A model generated the notes under the pieces. That model saw only the letters and a program-made list of their open reading frames with translations. It had not been told where the DNA came from and made no database searches. A stretch of 64,000 bases of DNA from GCA-2731375 sp964344935 (GTDB lineage: Bacteria > Pseudomonadota > Alphaproteobacteria > GCA-2731375), in contig CAYFPL010000002.1 in the NCBI GenBank assembly GCA_964344935.1, forward strand, positions 248,001 to 312,000, given 5' to 3'. How positions within the stretch are numbered: position 1 is the stretch's first letter; every line of letters begins with the position of its first letter. Shown piece by piece: positions 17,504 to 26,414 of the stretch. The translations under genes and the position numbers were made by a program.

Positions 17504-18670
17504 ATGCCCGCGCCCGCCATCAGATGGACCCCAGAAATGATTCCCTGTCAGCGTCACCTGTTCGATATTCCCGACGACGTCGCCTATTTCAACACCGCCT
17601 ATATGTCCCCTTTGATGCACAAGGTAGTGGCAGCCGGCCAGACAGCGGCCGCGCTAAAGGCCCGGCCCTGGCAAATTTCTCCGCCCGATTTCTTTTCGAC
17701 GCCCGAGCGGGCGCGGGACCTGTTCGCCAGGCTGATCAATGCGACTGCAGACGATATCGCCATGGTCCCGGCCTGCAGCTATGGCACGGCGACGGCGGCG
17801 GCCAATCTGCCGGTCCAATCGGGACAGGAACTGGTAGTGCTTGAGGATCAGTTCCCTTCCAACGTCTATCCCTGGCGGGAATTGGCGAAGGAGCGTGGTG
17901 CGAAGGTGGTGACGGTGCCGAAAGGCGGCAACGACGGTTGGACGCCGCGCATTTTGGACGCCATCACGACGCAGACAGCCATCGTTGCCCTGCCCCATTG
18001 CCATTGGACCGACGGCAGCCTGGTGGATCTTGAAGCGGTGGGGCGGCGCTGCCGCGAGGTGGCCGCCGGCCTGGTGGTGGATCTGACCCAGTCCATCGGC
18101 GCCCTGCCCTTCGATGCCGCCGCGATACAGCCAGACTTCGCCGTCGCGGCCGGTTACAAATGGATGATGGGGCCTTATACGCTGGGGTTTCTTTATGTCG
18201 CCCCGAAACACCAGGGGGGCCGACCTTTTGAGCATAATTGGATCGCCCGGCAGGACAGCGAGAACTTTGCCGGCCTGGTGGATTACAAGGACGGATTCCA
18301 GCCTGGCGCGAGGCGTTTTGACATGGGTGAAGGAGCAAATTTCAACAATCTGCCCATGGCCGTTGCCGCATTGGAGCAACTGTTGGAATGGGGCGTCGAG
18401 GAAATTCAGGAAACCCTATCGGCCATGACGGCGCAGATCGCGGAGCGGGCCGCGCCGCTGGGACTGCGGGCAACGGACAGTGGCCTTCGTGCAGGACATT
18501 TCCTTGGCCTAGGCTTCCCTGGCGATGTCCCCGACGGATTACTCGAACGATTAGCAGCAGAAAATGTCTACGTTTCCGTACGCGGCCAGTCCATGCGCGT
18601 GACGCCGCATCTGTTCAACAACGAAGCGGACGTGGAACGTCTGATCGCAGCCCTCAAGGACGCCCTTTGA
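17504..18670 (+). CDS. Class V aminotransferase (PLP-dependent)
   Basis: PLP enzyme of about 388 residues of the class V / cysteine desulfurase-like fold. The start region DIPDDVAYFNTAYMSPLM is typical; the PLP aspartate lies in GLVVDLTQSIGALPFD and the Schiff-base lysine in FAVAAGYKWMMGPYTLGFLYV. The ATG at 17504 is chosen because the 36 upstream in-frame residues are not family-like; ATG 17537 is also possible. Family members include kynureninase-like, isopenicillin-N-epimerase-like and desulfurase-like enzymes; the reaction here cannot be told. It is divergent from serC. Confidence 0.8.
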   Translation: MPAPAIRWTPEMIPCQRHLFDIPDDVAYFNTAYMSPLMHKVVAAGQTAAALKARPWQISPPDFFSTPERARDLFARLINATADDIAMVPACSYGTATAAANLPVQSGQELVVLEDQFPSNVYPWRELAKERGAKVVTVPKGGNDGWTPRILDAITTQTAIVALPHCHWTDGSLVDLEAVGRRCREVAAGLVVDLTQSIGALPFDAAAIQPDFAVAAGYKWMMGPYTLGFLYVAPKHQGGRPFEHNWIARQDSENFAGLVDYKDGFQPGARRFDMGEGANFNNLPMAVAALEQLLEWGVEEIQETLSAMTAQIAERAAPLGLRATDSGLRAGHFLGLGFPGDVPDGLLERLAAENVYVSVRGQSMRVTPHLFNNEADVERLIAALKDAL

Positions 18671-18947
18671 TCCCTTCGAACGCAGTATAGGATCCGTGGT
18701 TGCGGCCTGAACGCTTGTCTGGCGCGGACAAAATCAGTTTTTGTTCATGCACAAGTTGAAAAGGGCGTATTCCCCAGAAAAATGCCAATTTTCGGCTCCA
18801 AATTGCATCAGGAAAGACGAATGGTTTACCCAAATTAAACACAAATCAAAGAAGATGAGACGGTCAGATGGGACGACGTTGCGACATCCCGAAGAGGGCT
18901 TTGAAACGACGAATTCGCAGCACTCGGTAGACCGGAAGGACCTTACG

Positions 18948-20627
18948 ATGAACCTTCGCGCCAAATTGATCGCAGTGATGACGGCCGTGATACTTTTTAC
19001 CGTTTTTCAGGGAATGGTCGCGGTCGATCGCATCAATCGCACTGGCGAACTCGCCGGCGATCTTTATGACGGACCCTTGATGGTGATTAACTTCGCCCGT
19101 TCGGCCCGCAGCAATTTCCTGCAGCTCGACGGCACGATGATGAAAGCGGCCGGAGATGCGGAGCTTTTGTCTTCTGAAGACACCGTCGAGGACATCGAAG
19201 ATCAATATGAAAGTTTCCGGGAGGATATGGAGGTCGTCCTGGAACGCAGCCAGGATCAGCGCATCGCCGACAAGTTGGCCGTTGTCGCCACTTTGGCCGA
19301 CAATTGGTGGACCATTGTGGAGACGGCGATCGAAGCGGCGGAGGAAGGCGAAGCGAAGGTACCTGCGAAAGAACTTCACAGCATCGCAATGAAGGCGGAT
19401 GAGCAGCTTGACCTGGTCATCGAGTATGCTTCCGAGAACGGGTACAATTTTGACATCGCGGCAAAACAGTCGGTCAAGGAGTCCCGCCAGCATCTGGTAA
19501 TGGTTATGCTGGGTACGGTGGCCATCGGGCTGATATTGGCCATGATCCTTGGCCGCACGATCAGCCGGCCGGTGACCCGCATGACAAAACGCATGGTCGC
19601 GTTGGCCGACGGTGACTATACGGTCGAAATTGAAAATCTGAACCGTCGCGATGAAATCGGCGCCATGGCGCGGGCTGTGCAGATCTTCAAGGAAAACGGC
19701 CAGGAAAAGCAGGAATTGGAAAAGCTGCGCCGCCAAGAAGAAGCCGAGCAGGAAACGGCGCGCCGGCGGGAATCGGAACGCCAGGCGCTTGTCGCGAACC
19801 TGATAAAGGATTTCGACGATTCTGTCGGCGATAACCTGGCTAGCATGCTGACGGCGGCAAAGGAACTAAAGGATAATGCCGACACCCTTTCGCAGACGGC
19901 CAAGGAATCCCACCGCCGGATCGCCACTTCAAGCGAAACGGCGAGCGAGACGAATTCAAGCAGCCAGAACGCGGCTGCCGCGGCAGAAGAATTGAGCAGT
20001 TCGTTCAACGAAATCGGCCGCCAAGTGAAATCCTCTAGCGAGATCTCCGCGGAAGCCGTCCGCGAAGCGGAATCCGCCGCCGAGAACTCGCAGAAATTAA
20101 GCGAAGCGGGTGAGAAAATTGGCGAGGTGATCGATCTGATCAATGACATCGCCAACCAGACCAACCTGCTGGCTTTGAACGCAACCATTGAAGCGGCCCG
20201 CGCCGGTGATGCCGGCAAAGGTTTTGCCGTTGTCGCATCCGAGGTCAAAGCCCTGGCAAACCAGACCGCCCAGGCGACCGAGGAGATTTCGAGTCAGATA
20301 TCCATCATTCGAACCACCACATCCGATACCGTCCAGGGCGTTGAAACGATCCGCGGCACCATCGATCGGATCGCGGATATCGTCAATACGATAGACGCCA
20401 CCATCGGCCAGCAAACCACCGCAACGCAGGAAATCGCCGGGGTTATCCAAAAGACCGCCCAATCGACGGAAGAGATCTCCAACGATTTCGGTGAATTGGA
20501 CCAGGCCTCCGTCGCCACCGACGATATCGCCGGAAAGGTGCTCACGGCATCGGGCAGAGTGAATGACCAGGCGGACGCTTTGGGCGGCGAAGTCAGGCAG
20601 TTTTTGGATGCCGTACGGCGAGCCTAA
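18948..20627 (+). CDS. Methyl-accepting chemotaxis protein
   Basis: Chemoreceptor of about 559 residues. An N-terminal membrane segment (LIAVMTAVILFTVFQGMVAV) precedes a helical periplasmic sensor domain of about 160 residues, a second membrane segment (LVMVMLGTVAIGLILAMILG), a HAMP domain (RTISRPVTRMTKRMVALADGDY) and a cytoplasmic signalling helix with the hairpin tip DLINDIANQTNLLALNATIEAARAGDAGKGFAVVASEVKAL-type core that binds CheA and CheW. The ATG at 18948 follows GGAAGGA; in-frame upstream residues from 18741 are AT-rich promoter sequence. No che genes are adjacent, so it is an orphan receptor with unknown ligand. Confidence 0.93.
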   Translation: MNLRAKLIAVMTAVILFTVFQGMVAVDRINRTGELAGDLYDGPLMVINFARSARSNFLQLDGTMMKAAGDAELLSSEDTVEDIEDQYESFREDMEVVLERSQDQRIADKLAVVATLADNWWTIVETAIEAAEEGEAKVPAKELHSIAMKADEQLDLVIEYASENGYNFDIAAKQSVKESRQHLVMVMLGTVAIGLILAMILGRTISRPVTRMTKRMVALADGDYTVEIENLNRRDEIGAMARAVQIFKENGQEKQELEKLRRQEEAEQETARRRESERQALVANLIKDFDDSVGDNLASMLTAAKELKDNADTLSQTAKESHRRIATSSETASETNSSSQNAAAAAEELSSSFNEIGRQVKSSSEISAEAVREAESAAENSQKLSEAGEKIGEVIDLINDIANQTNLLALNATIEAARAGDAGKGFAVVASEVKALANQTAQATEEISSQISIIRTTTSDTVQGVETIRGTIDRIADIVNTIDATIGQQTTATQEIAGVIQKTAQSTEEISNDFGELDQASVATDDIAGKVLTASGRVNDQADALGGEVRQFLDAVRRA

Positions 20628-21036
20628 ATCAAACTGCTAAAGCTGCTTGCCTGCATTTGAAAGAACGCGGGTTGTGCTAGGCCGATACCCTGTCAGCACG
20701 AGATCGATGCCTAGAGGGAATCGTCGGTTCTCAGATCCGGGTCCAGCCATTTGAAGTTTATCCTTTGCGCTCACCAGCGCGCGCTTCCACAGGTGGGTGG
20801 ATCCATACCCGCCGCCTCAGCCGCAGCCCTCTCTTCATAGATCAAAAATGCAAACAGCCTAGTTATTCTTCTTGCTAGCAATTTCGCTATGGCACAGCGC
20901 GGTTTGAATAAAACAGTACTCGCTTGGTAGCCGTATTCACGGCCCGCCTTCGACCATCACATCCAACAAGAATGTCCGTTTGGGCAGGCCTATTGCCGCA
21001 GATTTTGTACGGGGCCAGAAAGAGATCTTAATCCAA
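20628..21036. other. Intergenic region without recognised gene
   Basis: About 410 bases between the chemoreceptor and the cupredoxin gene, which converge. Base composition is mixed, with an AT-rich patch around 20840-20930. Short open frames exist on both strands, but none has a convincing ribosome binding site or family resemblance. No hairpin terminator with a clear U-run was found. It may contain decayed coding sequence. Confidence 0.4.
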
Positions 21037-21546
21037 TCAACGGCTGGCCTGCCGTTTGCGGCGGTCCTTGTACTGATATTCGTCCTCGTCGAAATATTCC
21101 AGCAGCCGATTTCGATAGACCGCAACCTCCTGTTTTGAGGGCTGATGGAATTCGGCATCCTTGGATGGCCTGTCGACGATGACTACGCCGTGCATGCCCA
21201 TAGGAAGGTGCGGCAGGCAATGGTACTCGTAGCTGCCCGATTTGGTGAATTTGTATGACCACTTCTGCCCCTTGTTCACCAAATCGGGGCTCGCAAGCGC
21301 CACGGCCCCCTGTGGGAAGCCGTCCGGATAGGAAACGATGTTGTGGAGTTCCTTGGCATTGTTGACCCACGTCACCGTATCGCCCTTAGCGATGGTCAAG
21401 GTCTTGGGGCTAAAATACATCCGCAGGTTTTCGTAGTCGCTGACGACCTGCACCACATGCTCCGCGGCCTGGGCCGATGGCAGTGCCAAAAACGCCATCG
21501 CGATGCCGATCAATGCACTGCGACGGAAATTGCGGATTGTCGTCAT
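21037..21546 (-). CDS. Exported cupredoxin (blue copper) protein
   Basis: Periplasmic type 1 copper protein of 169 residues. It has a signal peptide (RRSALIGIAMAFLALPSAQA) and a plastocyanin/azurin fold with copper ligands His68 (KELHNIV), Cys110, His113 and Met118 in YHCLPHLPMGMHG. A charged C-terminal extension of about 40 residues (ending with EYQYKDRRKRQ) follows the fold. The ATG at 21546 is preferred; 21561 is also in frame. It is downstream of another cupredoxin and a di-heme peroxidase on the same strand, which suggests it serves as an electron carrier for that peroxidase. Confidence 0.85.
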   Translation of the reverse strand: MTTIRNFRRSALIGIAMAFLALPSAQAAEHVVQVVSDYENLRMYFSPKTLTIAKGDTVTWVNNAKELHNIVSYPDGFPQGAVALASPDLVNKGQKWSYKFTKSGSYEYHCLPHLPMGMHGVVIVDRPSKDAEFHQPSKQEVAVYRNRLLEYFDEDEYQYKDRRKRQASR

Positions 21547-21589
21547 GACGAATGTGTCCATCCAAATCAGGAAATAGGCAGCCGTCGGT

Positions 21590-21904
21590 CTATTTGATGG
21601 TAAGCCGGATCTTCATCTTTGGATGAATGGCGCAACGTATTTTGACCTTGCCGGGCTTGCTAAATTTGTGCGTAACGGCCTTGCCGGGTTTCAACGCGCC
21701 GACGTCGAAGGCATGGCCCGACGACGTGGAATGAATGTTATGCGTCACATCATCATCATTGACGAACTTGATGGTGTCGCCTACCGCCAGGGTCATTTTC
21801 TTTTCGGAAAACTTGCGGCCCTTCTGCGTTACGACATGTTCTGACGTCGCAGCATGCGCGGCGAACGCGGTCAACAAGAACACGGCAACGAGAGATTTCT
21901 TCAT
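21590..21904 (-). CDS. Small exported cupredoxin
   Basis: Secreted cupredoxin of 104 residues with a signal peptide (KKSLVAVFLLTAFAAHA). Copper ligands are His55 in DDVTHNIHS and Cys91, His94, Met97 in RCAIHPKMKI; the short C-x2-H-x2-M loop is typical of compact plastocyanin-like proteins seen in methylamine-utilisation and related periplasmic redox loci. The ATG at 21904 follows GGAGGGG at good spacing; longer in-frame starts run into the peroxidase gene and are rejected. It lies between the peroxidase and the second cupredoxin. Confidence 0.85.
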   Translation of the reverse strand: MKKSLVAVFLLTAFAAHAATSEHVVTQKGRKFSEKKMTLAVGDTIKFVNDDDVTHNIHSTSSGHAFDVGALKPGKAVTHKFSKPGKVKIRCAIHPKMKIRLTIK

Positions 21905-21932
21905 CGTCCCCTCCAAATTCCTTGCAAGAACA

Positions 21933-21971
21933 CCCCGGCCACTGAGACTGAGTCTTCTGCCGTGGCCGGGG
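21933..21971 (-). promoter_or_regulatory. Strong hairpin between peroxidase and cupredoxin genes
   Basis: CCCCGGCCAC (21933-21942) and GTGGCCGGGG (21962-21971) make a perfect 10-bp stem. On the transcribed minus strand it is followed by TGTTCTTG rather than a clean U-run, so it may be a partial terminator or an RNA stabiliser that sets different levels for the peroxidase and the downstream cupredoxin. Confidence 0.5.
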
Positions 21972-21984
21972 CTTTCAAGCGTTG

Positions 21985-23151
21985 TTACTTGCAAACCCGC
22001 AGATGCAAGCGGGCCGAGCGGCATGCAGCGGTTTCCTTCGCGCCGTCCGAAGCGGGACTGATGCGCTGCAGCCAGGCGCCGGGAACCTGATTATTAGCAG
22101 GAAGCACAGGTGCCGCGATGACCGGGTCGTCGCCCTCCAGGGTCAAAAGGAACGCCAGCAGGTCGGCCATTTCATCTTCGCTCAGACCCAAAGGCTTCAT
22201 TTCATCGGAAAGACTTTCGCGCCGCTTGAATCCGTCGTTGTAGTGGTCGATGACCTCTTTCAAAGTGGCCATCGAGCCATCGTGCATATAGGGCGCACGA
22301 TGGACGACGTTGCGCAGGGTCGGCGTCTTGAAGGCATGCTGCATCTTGACATTGTTCTTCAGGACATTGCCGCGGCCGATATCATCGTCGGGCAGGCCAA
22401 TGTCATGAAAACTGCTGTCGGTCATATTCCAGCCGGAATGGCAGGAAACGCAGTTCGCCTTGTTGTTGAAAATGTCGAAGCCGCGCTTTGCAGCCGGCGA
22501 AATCGCGCCGTCATCACCGGCAATCCAACGGTCAAATGGCGCAATGCCGCTGACGATGGTGCGTTCGAATGTGGCGATCGCCTTGGCAATGTTCTCAACC
22601 GTAATGCCGCTACCGGGAAACGCCACGTTGAACAATGTGCGATAGCCGGGGATGGCGGACAGTTCATCGACAATGCCGCCCAGTTGCTGGTTCATCTCGG
22701 CCTCGGCACCCATCGGGCCAAGAGCCTGTTCTTCCAGATCTTCGAAACGGCCGTCCCACATCATCAACTCGCCGAAGGCCGAATTCAGAATGGTCGGCGT
22801 GCGGCGGCCCAGACGGGTCATATTGTGGCCGAAGCCGGTGGGCAATCCATCACCCCAGGAAAAGCTGGGATTGTGGCAGGTAGCGCAAGAGATGTAGTCG
22901 GCGCCTGAAAGACGGGGGTCGAAAAACAGTTTGTGCCCCAGGTCCGCCTTTTCCTTGGTATAGGGATTTTCCTCAGGAAACGGAACTTCCGCCGGGCGGA
23001 CATATTCGGTTTTCCATTCGTCGCGCGTCTTGGACGCGGCGTCGCTCGGCATTCCGGTAACGCCGATTGCGACCATAAATATTGAAACTGAAAGCGCACC
23101 CATCAACCGGGAAATGGTGGCGGGCCGCAAAGCAAAATTGTTTTCTATCAT
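21985..23151 (-). CDS. MauG/cytochrome c peroxidase-type di-heme protein
   Basis: Periplasmic di-heme enzyme of 388 residues. After an N-terminal signal segment (ending near PSDAAS) it has two c-type heme sites: C89-x2-C92-H93 (CATCH, in a SGADYISCATCHNPSFSWGDG context) and C234-x2-C237-H238 (CVSCH). The conserved LFFDPRLSG, RRTPTILNSAFGE and FKTPTLRNVVHRAPYMHDG blocks match the peroxidase/MauG family. It either reduces H2O2 using an electron carrier or carries out MauG-like oxidative maturation. Two cupredoxin genes follow, giving a plausible electron partner. No methylamine dehydrogenase genes are present. Confidence 0.9.
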   Translation of the reverse strand: MIENNFALRPATISRLMGALSVSIFMVAIGVTGMPSDAASKTRDEWKTEYVRPAEVPFPEENPYTKEKADLGHKLFFDPRLSGADYISCATCHNPSFSWGDGLPTGFGHNMTRLGRRTPTILNSAFGELMMWDGRFEDLEEQALGPMGAEAEMNQQLGGIVDELSAIPGYRTLFNVAFPGSGITVENIAKAIATFERTIVSGIAPFDRWIAGDDGAISPAAKRGFDIFNNKANCVSCHSGWNMTDSSFHDIGLPDDDIGRGNVLKNNVKMQHAFKTPTLRNVVHRAPYMHDGSMATLKEVIDHYNDGFKRRESLSDEMKPLGLSEDEMADLLAFLLTLEGDDPVIAAPVLPANNQVPGAWLQRISPASDGAKETAACRSARLHLRVCK

Positions 23152-23571
23152 GGCTCATGCCTCAGTATGAAATTGTCCCGCCATTCGATCGCAACCCGTT
23201 GACAAATTGGCGTCACGACCTGTCGCGGAACTAGTTAGCCTGAAAGAAGTAACAAAAAGGTGTTAATTCATTGCTAAAATCGTGGCCAAATCGAGAGTTA
23301 TATTTATGAATGCATATAATCGTTATGCGCGGGCAAGTATTCACACATTAAAATTATTCTAATTCTTTTATTAGTTGTATTGATTGCAATTGGCCACGAG
23401 GCGAGATGCAAACTCGATGGCTTTCGGTTTGCCAAGGCAACCATCCATTCCTCATCCGTATCGGCTGTCTCGCATCCTCGACTAAAATTGACGCGGTCAG
23501 TTCCGCGCCAGTAGGGTTTCTACAAAAGCAGTCTGACCGCATGCCGCGCGGCACCTGGAAAGAAAGATTTC
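23152..23571. other. AT-rich intergenic region with divergent promoters
   Basis: About 420 bases between two divergent genes. The centre (about 23250-23390) is much richer in A and T than the surroundings and contains TTAATT, TATTTAT and AATTATT stretches, as expected for promoters or for a regulator-bound region. One open frame starting at 23406 overlaps the next gene in another frame and is not convincing. No RNA gene was recognised. Confidence 0.45.
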
Positions 23572-24375
23572 ATGGCTTCTGCAATCGTCATAAATGGCGC
23601 CGCGGTTACAAACCCCTGGATGGTGATGGTGCATGGCATGTCCCAGGACCACAGGGTGTTTTCCGCTCAGATTGAGGCGTTCAAAGACCATTTTCGCTTG
23701 TTGCTGGTCGACCTGCCGGGCCATGGGCTTTCGTCCGCCGTCGGCGGACCTTTTGGTCATCTGGAGATGGCGGACCATGTAAGGGCGGCGCTGGCGGCCA
23801 ACGAGGCGGAGAACGTAATCTATTGGGGCACACATACCGGCGCCACCGTCGGTCTGTATCTCGGGGCAACCTGCCCGGGATTGATCTCTGCACTCATCCT
23901 CGAGGGCCCTCTTGTGCCAGGTGCCAATCCGCAAATCGTGGTTGAAACCATCGATCGTGCGAAAGCCACGGCGCAGAGCAAAGGCATCGCCGAAGCCATC
24001 GAAGAATGGTGGCGGGAGGGGTGCTGGTTCGCGTATATGCACGCAAATCCGGAAGCCTGCCGCGCAGCCGCACATTTGGAGATCATTCGGGATTTCACCG
24101 GCGCACCCTGGCTGGACGATCAGGCGCCAAAGCCGGTGAAGAATGCGGAGGAGCTTCTGTCAGGCATCACCGTTCCGGCATTGATCTATAATGGCGCCGG
24201 CGATCATCCTGATTTCCTCGATGCCGCCGACCGTATTCACACGCTTCTCGGCCAATCCCGCAAGGCCGTGATCGCGGAAGCGGGCGGTTTCCCCGCCTGG
24301 GAGACGCCAGTGGCGGTCAATGCGCTCGTGGCGGATTTCCTCGATCCGGCTGGCGATACATCGGCCGAAACCTAG
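23572..24375 (+). CDS. Alpha/beta hydrolase-fold protein with altered catalytic site
   Basis: Protein of 267 residues with the alpha/beta hydrolase fold. The oxyanion HG motif (VMVHGMSQDHRVF, near residue 21) and the LLVDLPGHGLS strand are normal. The nucleophile elbow, usually G-x-Ser-x-G, reads G86-T-H-T-G90, so histidine occupies the nucleophile position, and the late loop that normally supplies the catalytic histidine reads AGGFPAWETP. It is therefore either non-hydrolytic or uses unusual chemistry. The stop overlaps that of the convergent neighbour by four bases. Confidence 0.8.
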   Translation: MASAIVINGAAVTNPWMVMVHGMSQDHRVFSAQIEAFKDHFRLLLVDLPGHGLSSAVGGPFGHLEMADHVRAALAANEAENVIYWGTHTGATVGLYLGATCPGLISALILEGPLVPGANPQIVVETIDRAKATAQSKGIAEAIEEWWREGCWFAYMHANPEACRAAAHLEIIRDFTGAPWLDDQAPKPVKNAEELLSGITVPALIYNGAGDHPDFLDAADRIHTLLGQSRKAVIAEAGGFPAWETPVAVNALVADFLDPAGDTSAET

Positions 24376-25145
24376 TCCGACGGTCCCCGCCAGGCGTGGC
24401 TGAACTCGGGGCGAACATCGGCGGACCGCGCCAGACCATCGCCGTGGAATTTCTCCCGGATCAGGGCTAGATGCTCCCGGCCGAACAGACCCAGTTCCCG
24501 GCCCGAGGCGGAATCCTGGAAGACATAGTGCGGCACGCCGGTGAAACCGCTGGCATCCGCCTTTTCCATGACGTCTTGCAATTCAGTATCGCCCGGCCCC
24601 TCGATCGCCATGTACGCGGCAAAGCCGTCCGTATCGGCGCCGACTTCCGCTAAAGTCGCCTGCAGGGCGTCTAAGGACTCCAATTCGTATTCCCGCCAGC
24701 CGCTACCCCAACCCTGCACATAGACCGCCATCACGAACGGCACCTCGAGGCCTTGGCCCTTGGCGAAGAGAAAGGCCTTGTTGGCGGCGTGAGAATCCAG
24801 CAGACGATGCGGGCTGCGCAGCGGTAGGCCCTGCAGGGCCGCATATTGCCGGGCGGCTGCGTAATACATCCGCGCCTTGCGGTCGGCTTCGGGACTGGAC
24901 GGCCGGCGCTTCATATCGGCGGCCACCTCGGTCGTAACGCCCAGCTTGGTATAGCTCAAGGTATAGGGCAGGAAATTGACCCGCACCTTGTAGTCGCGCG
25001 CCACCTCCAATGACGGGCGGACGGCAAGATAGGCATGGGGCGATTTCATATCGAGATAGACGTCCAGCACCGCCTCGGCCTCCTGCGCCATAAGCCGCCG
25101 CCATTCCGGTGCCGCCGCCAGCACCGCCGATGCATCCATGGTCAT
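24372..25145 (-). CDS. DsbA-family protein, 2-hydroxychromene-2-carboxylate isomerase-like
   Basis: Thioredoxin-fold protein of 257 residues. The start of the fold, LDVYLDMKSPHAYLAVRP, carries the Ser-Pro pair used by glutathione-dependent HCCA isomerases instead of a CxxC motif, and the cis-proline region is FTGVPHYVFQD near residue 215. HCCA isomerases act in naphthalene-type aromatic degradation, but many relatives are oxidoreductases of unknown role. ATG 25139 is an equally good start. It is followed upstream by the M20 and MmgE/PrpD genes on the same strand. Confidence 0.8.
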   Translation of the reverse strand: MTMDASAVLAAAPEWRRLMAQEAEAVLDVYLDMKSPHAYLAVRPSLEVARDYKVRVNFLPYTLSYTKLGVTTEVAADMKRRPSSPEADRKARMYYAAARQYAALQGLPLRSPHRLLDSHAANKAFLFAKGQGLEVPFVMAVYVQGWGSGWREYELESLDALQATLAEVGADTDGFAAYMAIEGPGDTELQDVMEKADASGFTGVPHYVFQDSASGRELGLFGREHLALIREKFHGDGLARSADVRPEFSHAWRGPSD

Positions 25146-25197
25146 CCCGGGTATCCTCGAACTACGGGACCGGCCGACATCGGCCCATCCCCAACGA

Positions 25198-26385
25198 TTA
25201 TCCGTCTTCCCGCGCCAGACGGGTTTCGACGATCTTGACGAAGGCGGACGAACCCAGCGTCAGCGCCTCGTCGTTGAAATCGTAACCGGGGTTATGCACC
25301 ATACAGACGTCCTCGCCATCGCCGTTGCCGATGTTGAAGTAGGCGCCCGGCACTTCCCTTAGCATCCACGAGAAATCTTCCGAGGCCATGATCAAAGGCC
25401 CGTTCCGGTCCATATTCTCCTCGCCGACCATGCCGGAAATGACGTCAGCGACGAATTCCGATTCACTAGGCGTATTCACGGTCGGCGCGAACAAATAGCG
25501 GAAATCGAATTCCGCCTTGGCCCCGAACGAGGCGGCAGTGTTCTCGACAATGCGGGCCATGTTCTCTTCCACGATCTGCATGGTCTTTTCAGAGAAGGTG
25601 CGCACGGTACCGGCCAATTTCGCCGTTTGCGGAATGACGTTGTAGGCATCGCCAGCGTGGATTTGGGTGATCGAAAGCACCGCCTGTTCCTGGGAATAGA
25701 GATTCCGCGAAACGATGGTTTGCAGCGCGTTGACCATTTGTGCGGCCACCACCACCGGGTCGATGCCGCTCTCGGGCCTGGCGCCGTGGGCGCCGATGCC
25801 CTCGATGCTAATATCGAAGAAGCCGCCGCCCGCCATCATCGGACCAGGGCGCACGGCAAACTTGCCCACCTCCAGGCCGGGGCGATTATGCATGCCGAAG
25901 ATGACGTCGCAGGGGAATTGCTGAAACAAACCGTCCGCGATCATCGCCTTGGCGCCGCCGATGCCTTCTTCGGCCGGCTGGAATATGAAATGCACCTGGC
26001 CGTCGAAATTCATGGTCTCAGCCAGATAACGGGCAGCGCCCAGCAACATGGTGGTATGACCATCATGGCCACAGGCATGCATCTTGCCGTCGTAGGTGGA
26101 ACGATGGTCAAAGCTGTTGGCCTCCATGATCGGCAGGGCATCCATGTCCGCACGCAGGCCGACGGAACGGGTGGAATTGCCTACACGCAGGGTGCCGACG
26201 ACACCGGTCTTGCCCAAGCCACGGTGCACTTCACAGCCATATTCGGCCAATTTCTCGGCCACGATGTCGGATGTGCGGTTTTCCTCGAACCCCAGTTCGG
26301 GATGGGCGTGAATGTCGCGGCGAATTTGGGTCAAATCCTCCTGCCAATCGGCGATCCGTTCGATGGCGCCAAGATGCTTGTTCAT
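25198..26385 (-). CDS. M20-family amidohydrolase (hippurate hydrolase-like)
   Basis: Zinc-dependent amidohydrolase of about 395 residues of the M20D group, which cleaves N-acyl amino acids such as hippurate. Metal-site motifs are visible: HAHPELGFEE, MHACGHDGHTTMLLGAARYL, FQPAEEGIGGAKAMI and the C-terminal MASEDFSWMLREVPGAYFNIG. Cytoplasmic; no signal peptide. The ATG at 26385 matches the family start; 26409 would add eight residues. It lies 29 bases downstream of the MmgE/PrpD gene and probably shares its transcript. Confidence 0.92.
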   Translation of the reverse strand: MNKHLGAIERIADWQEDLTQIRRDIHAHPELGFEENRTSDIVAEKLAEYGCEVHRGLGKTGVVGTLRVGNSTRSVGLRADMDALPIMEANSFDHRSTYDGKMHACGHDGHTTMLLGAARYLAETMNFDGQVHFIFQPAEEGIGGAKAMIADGLFQQFPCDVIFGMHNRPGLEVGKFAVRPGPMMAGGGFFDISIEGIGAHGARPESGIDPVVVAAQMVNALQTIVSRNLYSQEQAVLSITQIHAGDAYNVIPQTAKLAGTVRTFSEKTMQIVEENMARIVENTAASFGAKAEFDFRYLFAPTVNTPSESEFVADVISGMVGEENMDRNGPLIMASEDFSWMLREVPGAYFNIGNGDGEDVCMVHNPGYDFNDEALTLGSSAFVKIVETRLAREDG

Positions 26386-26414
26386 GTGTCCCCCTGCTAA
26401 CGCTTTCAACCTGT

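Noticed and set aside
20937..21158. 73-codon minus-strand frame overlapping the cupredoxin gene
   Set aside because: Mostly within the cupredoxin coding sequence in another frame; the remaining tail is too short to support.
21982..22908. 308-codon frame opposite the di-heme peroxidase
   Set aside because: The minus-strand peroxidase has two heme motifs and a signal sequence; this frame has no features of a protein family.
23406..23675. 89-codon frame in the AT-rich intergenic region
   Set aside because: It overlaps the alpha/beta hydrolase gene in another frame, has no clear ribosome binding site and no recognisable domain.
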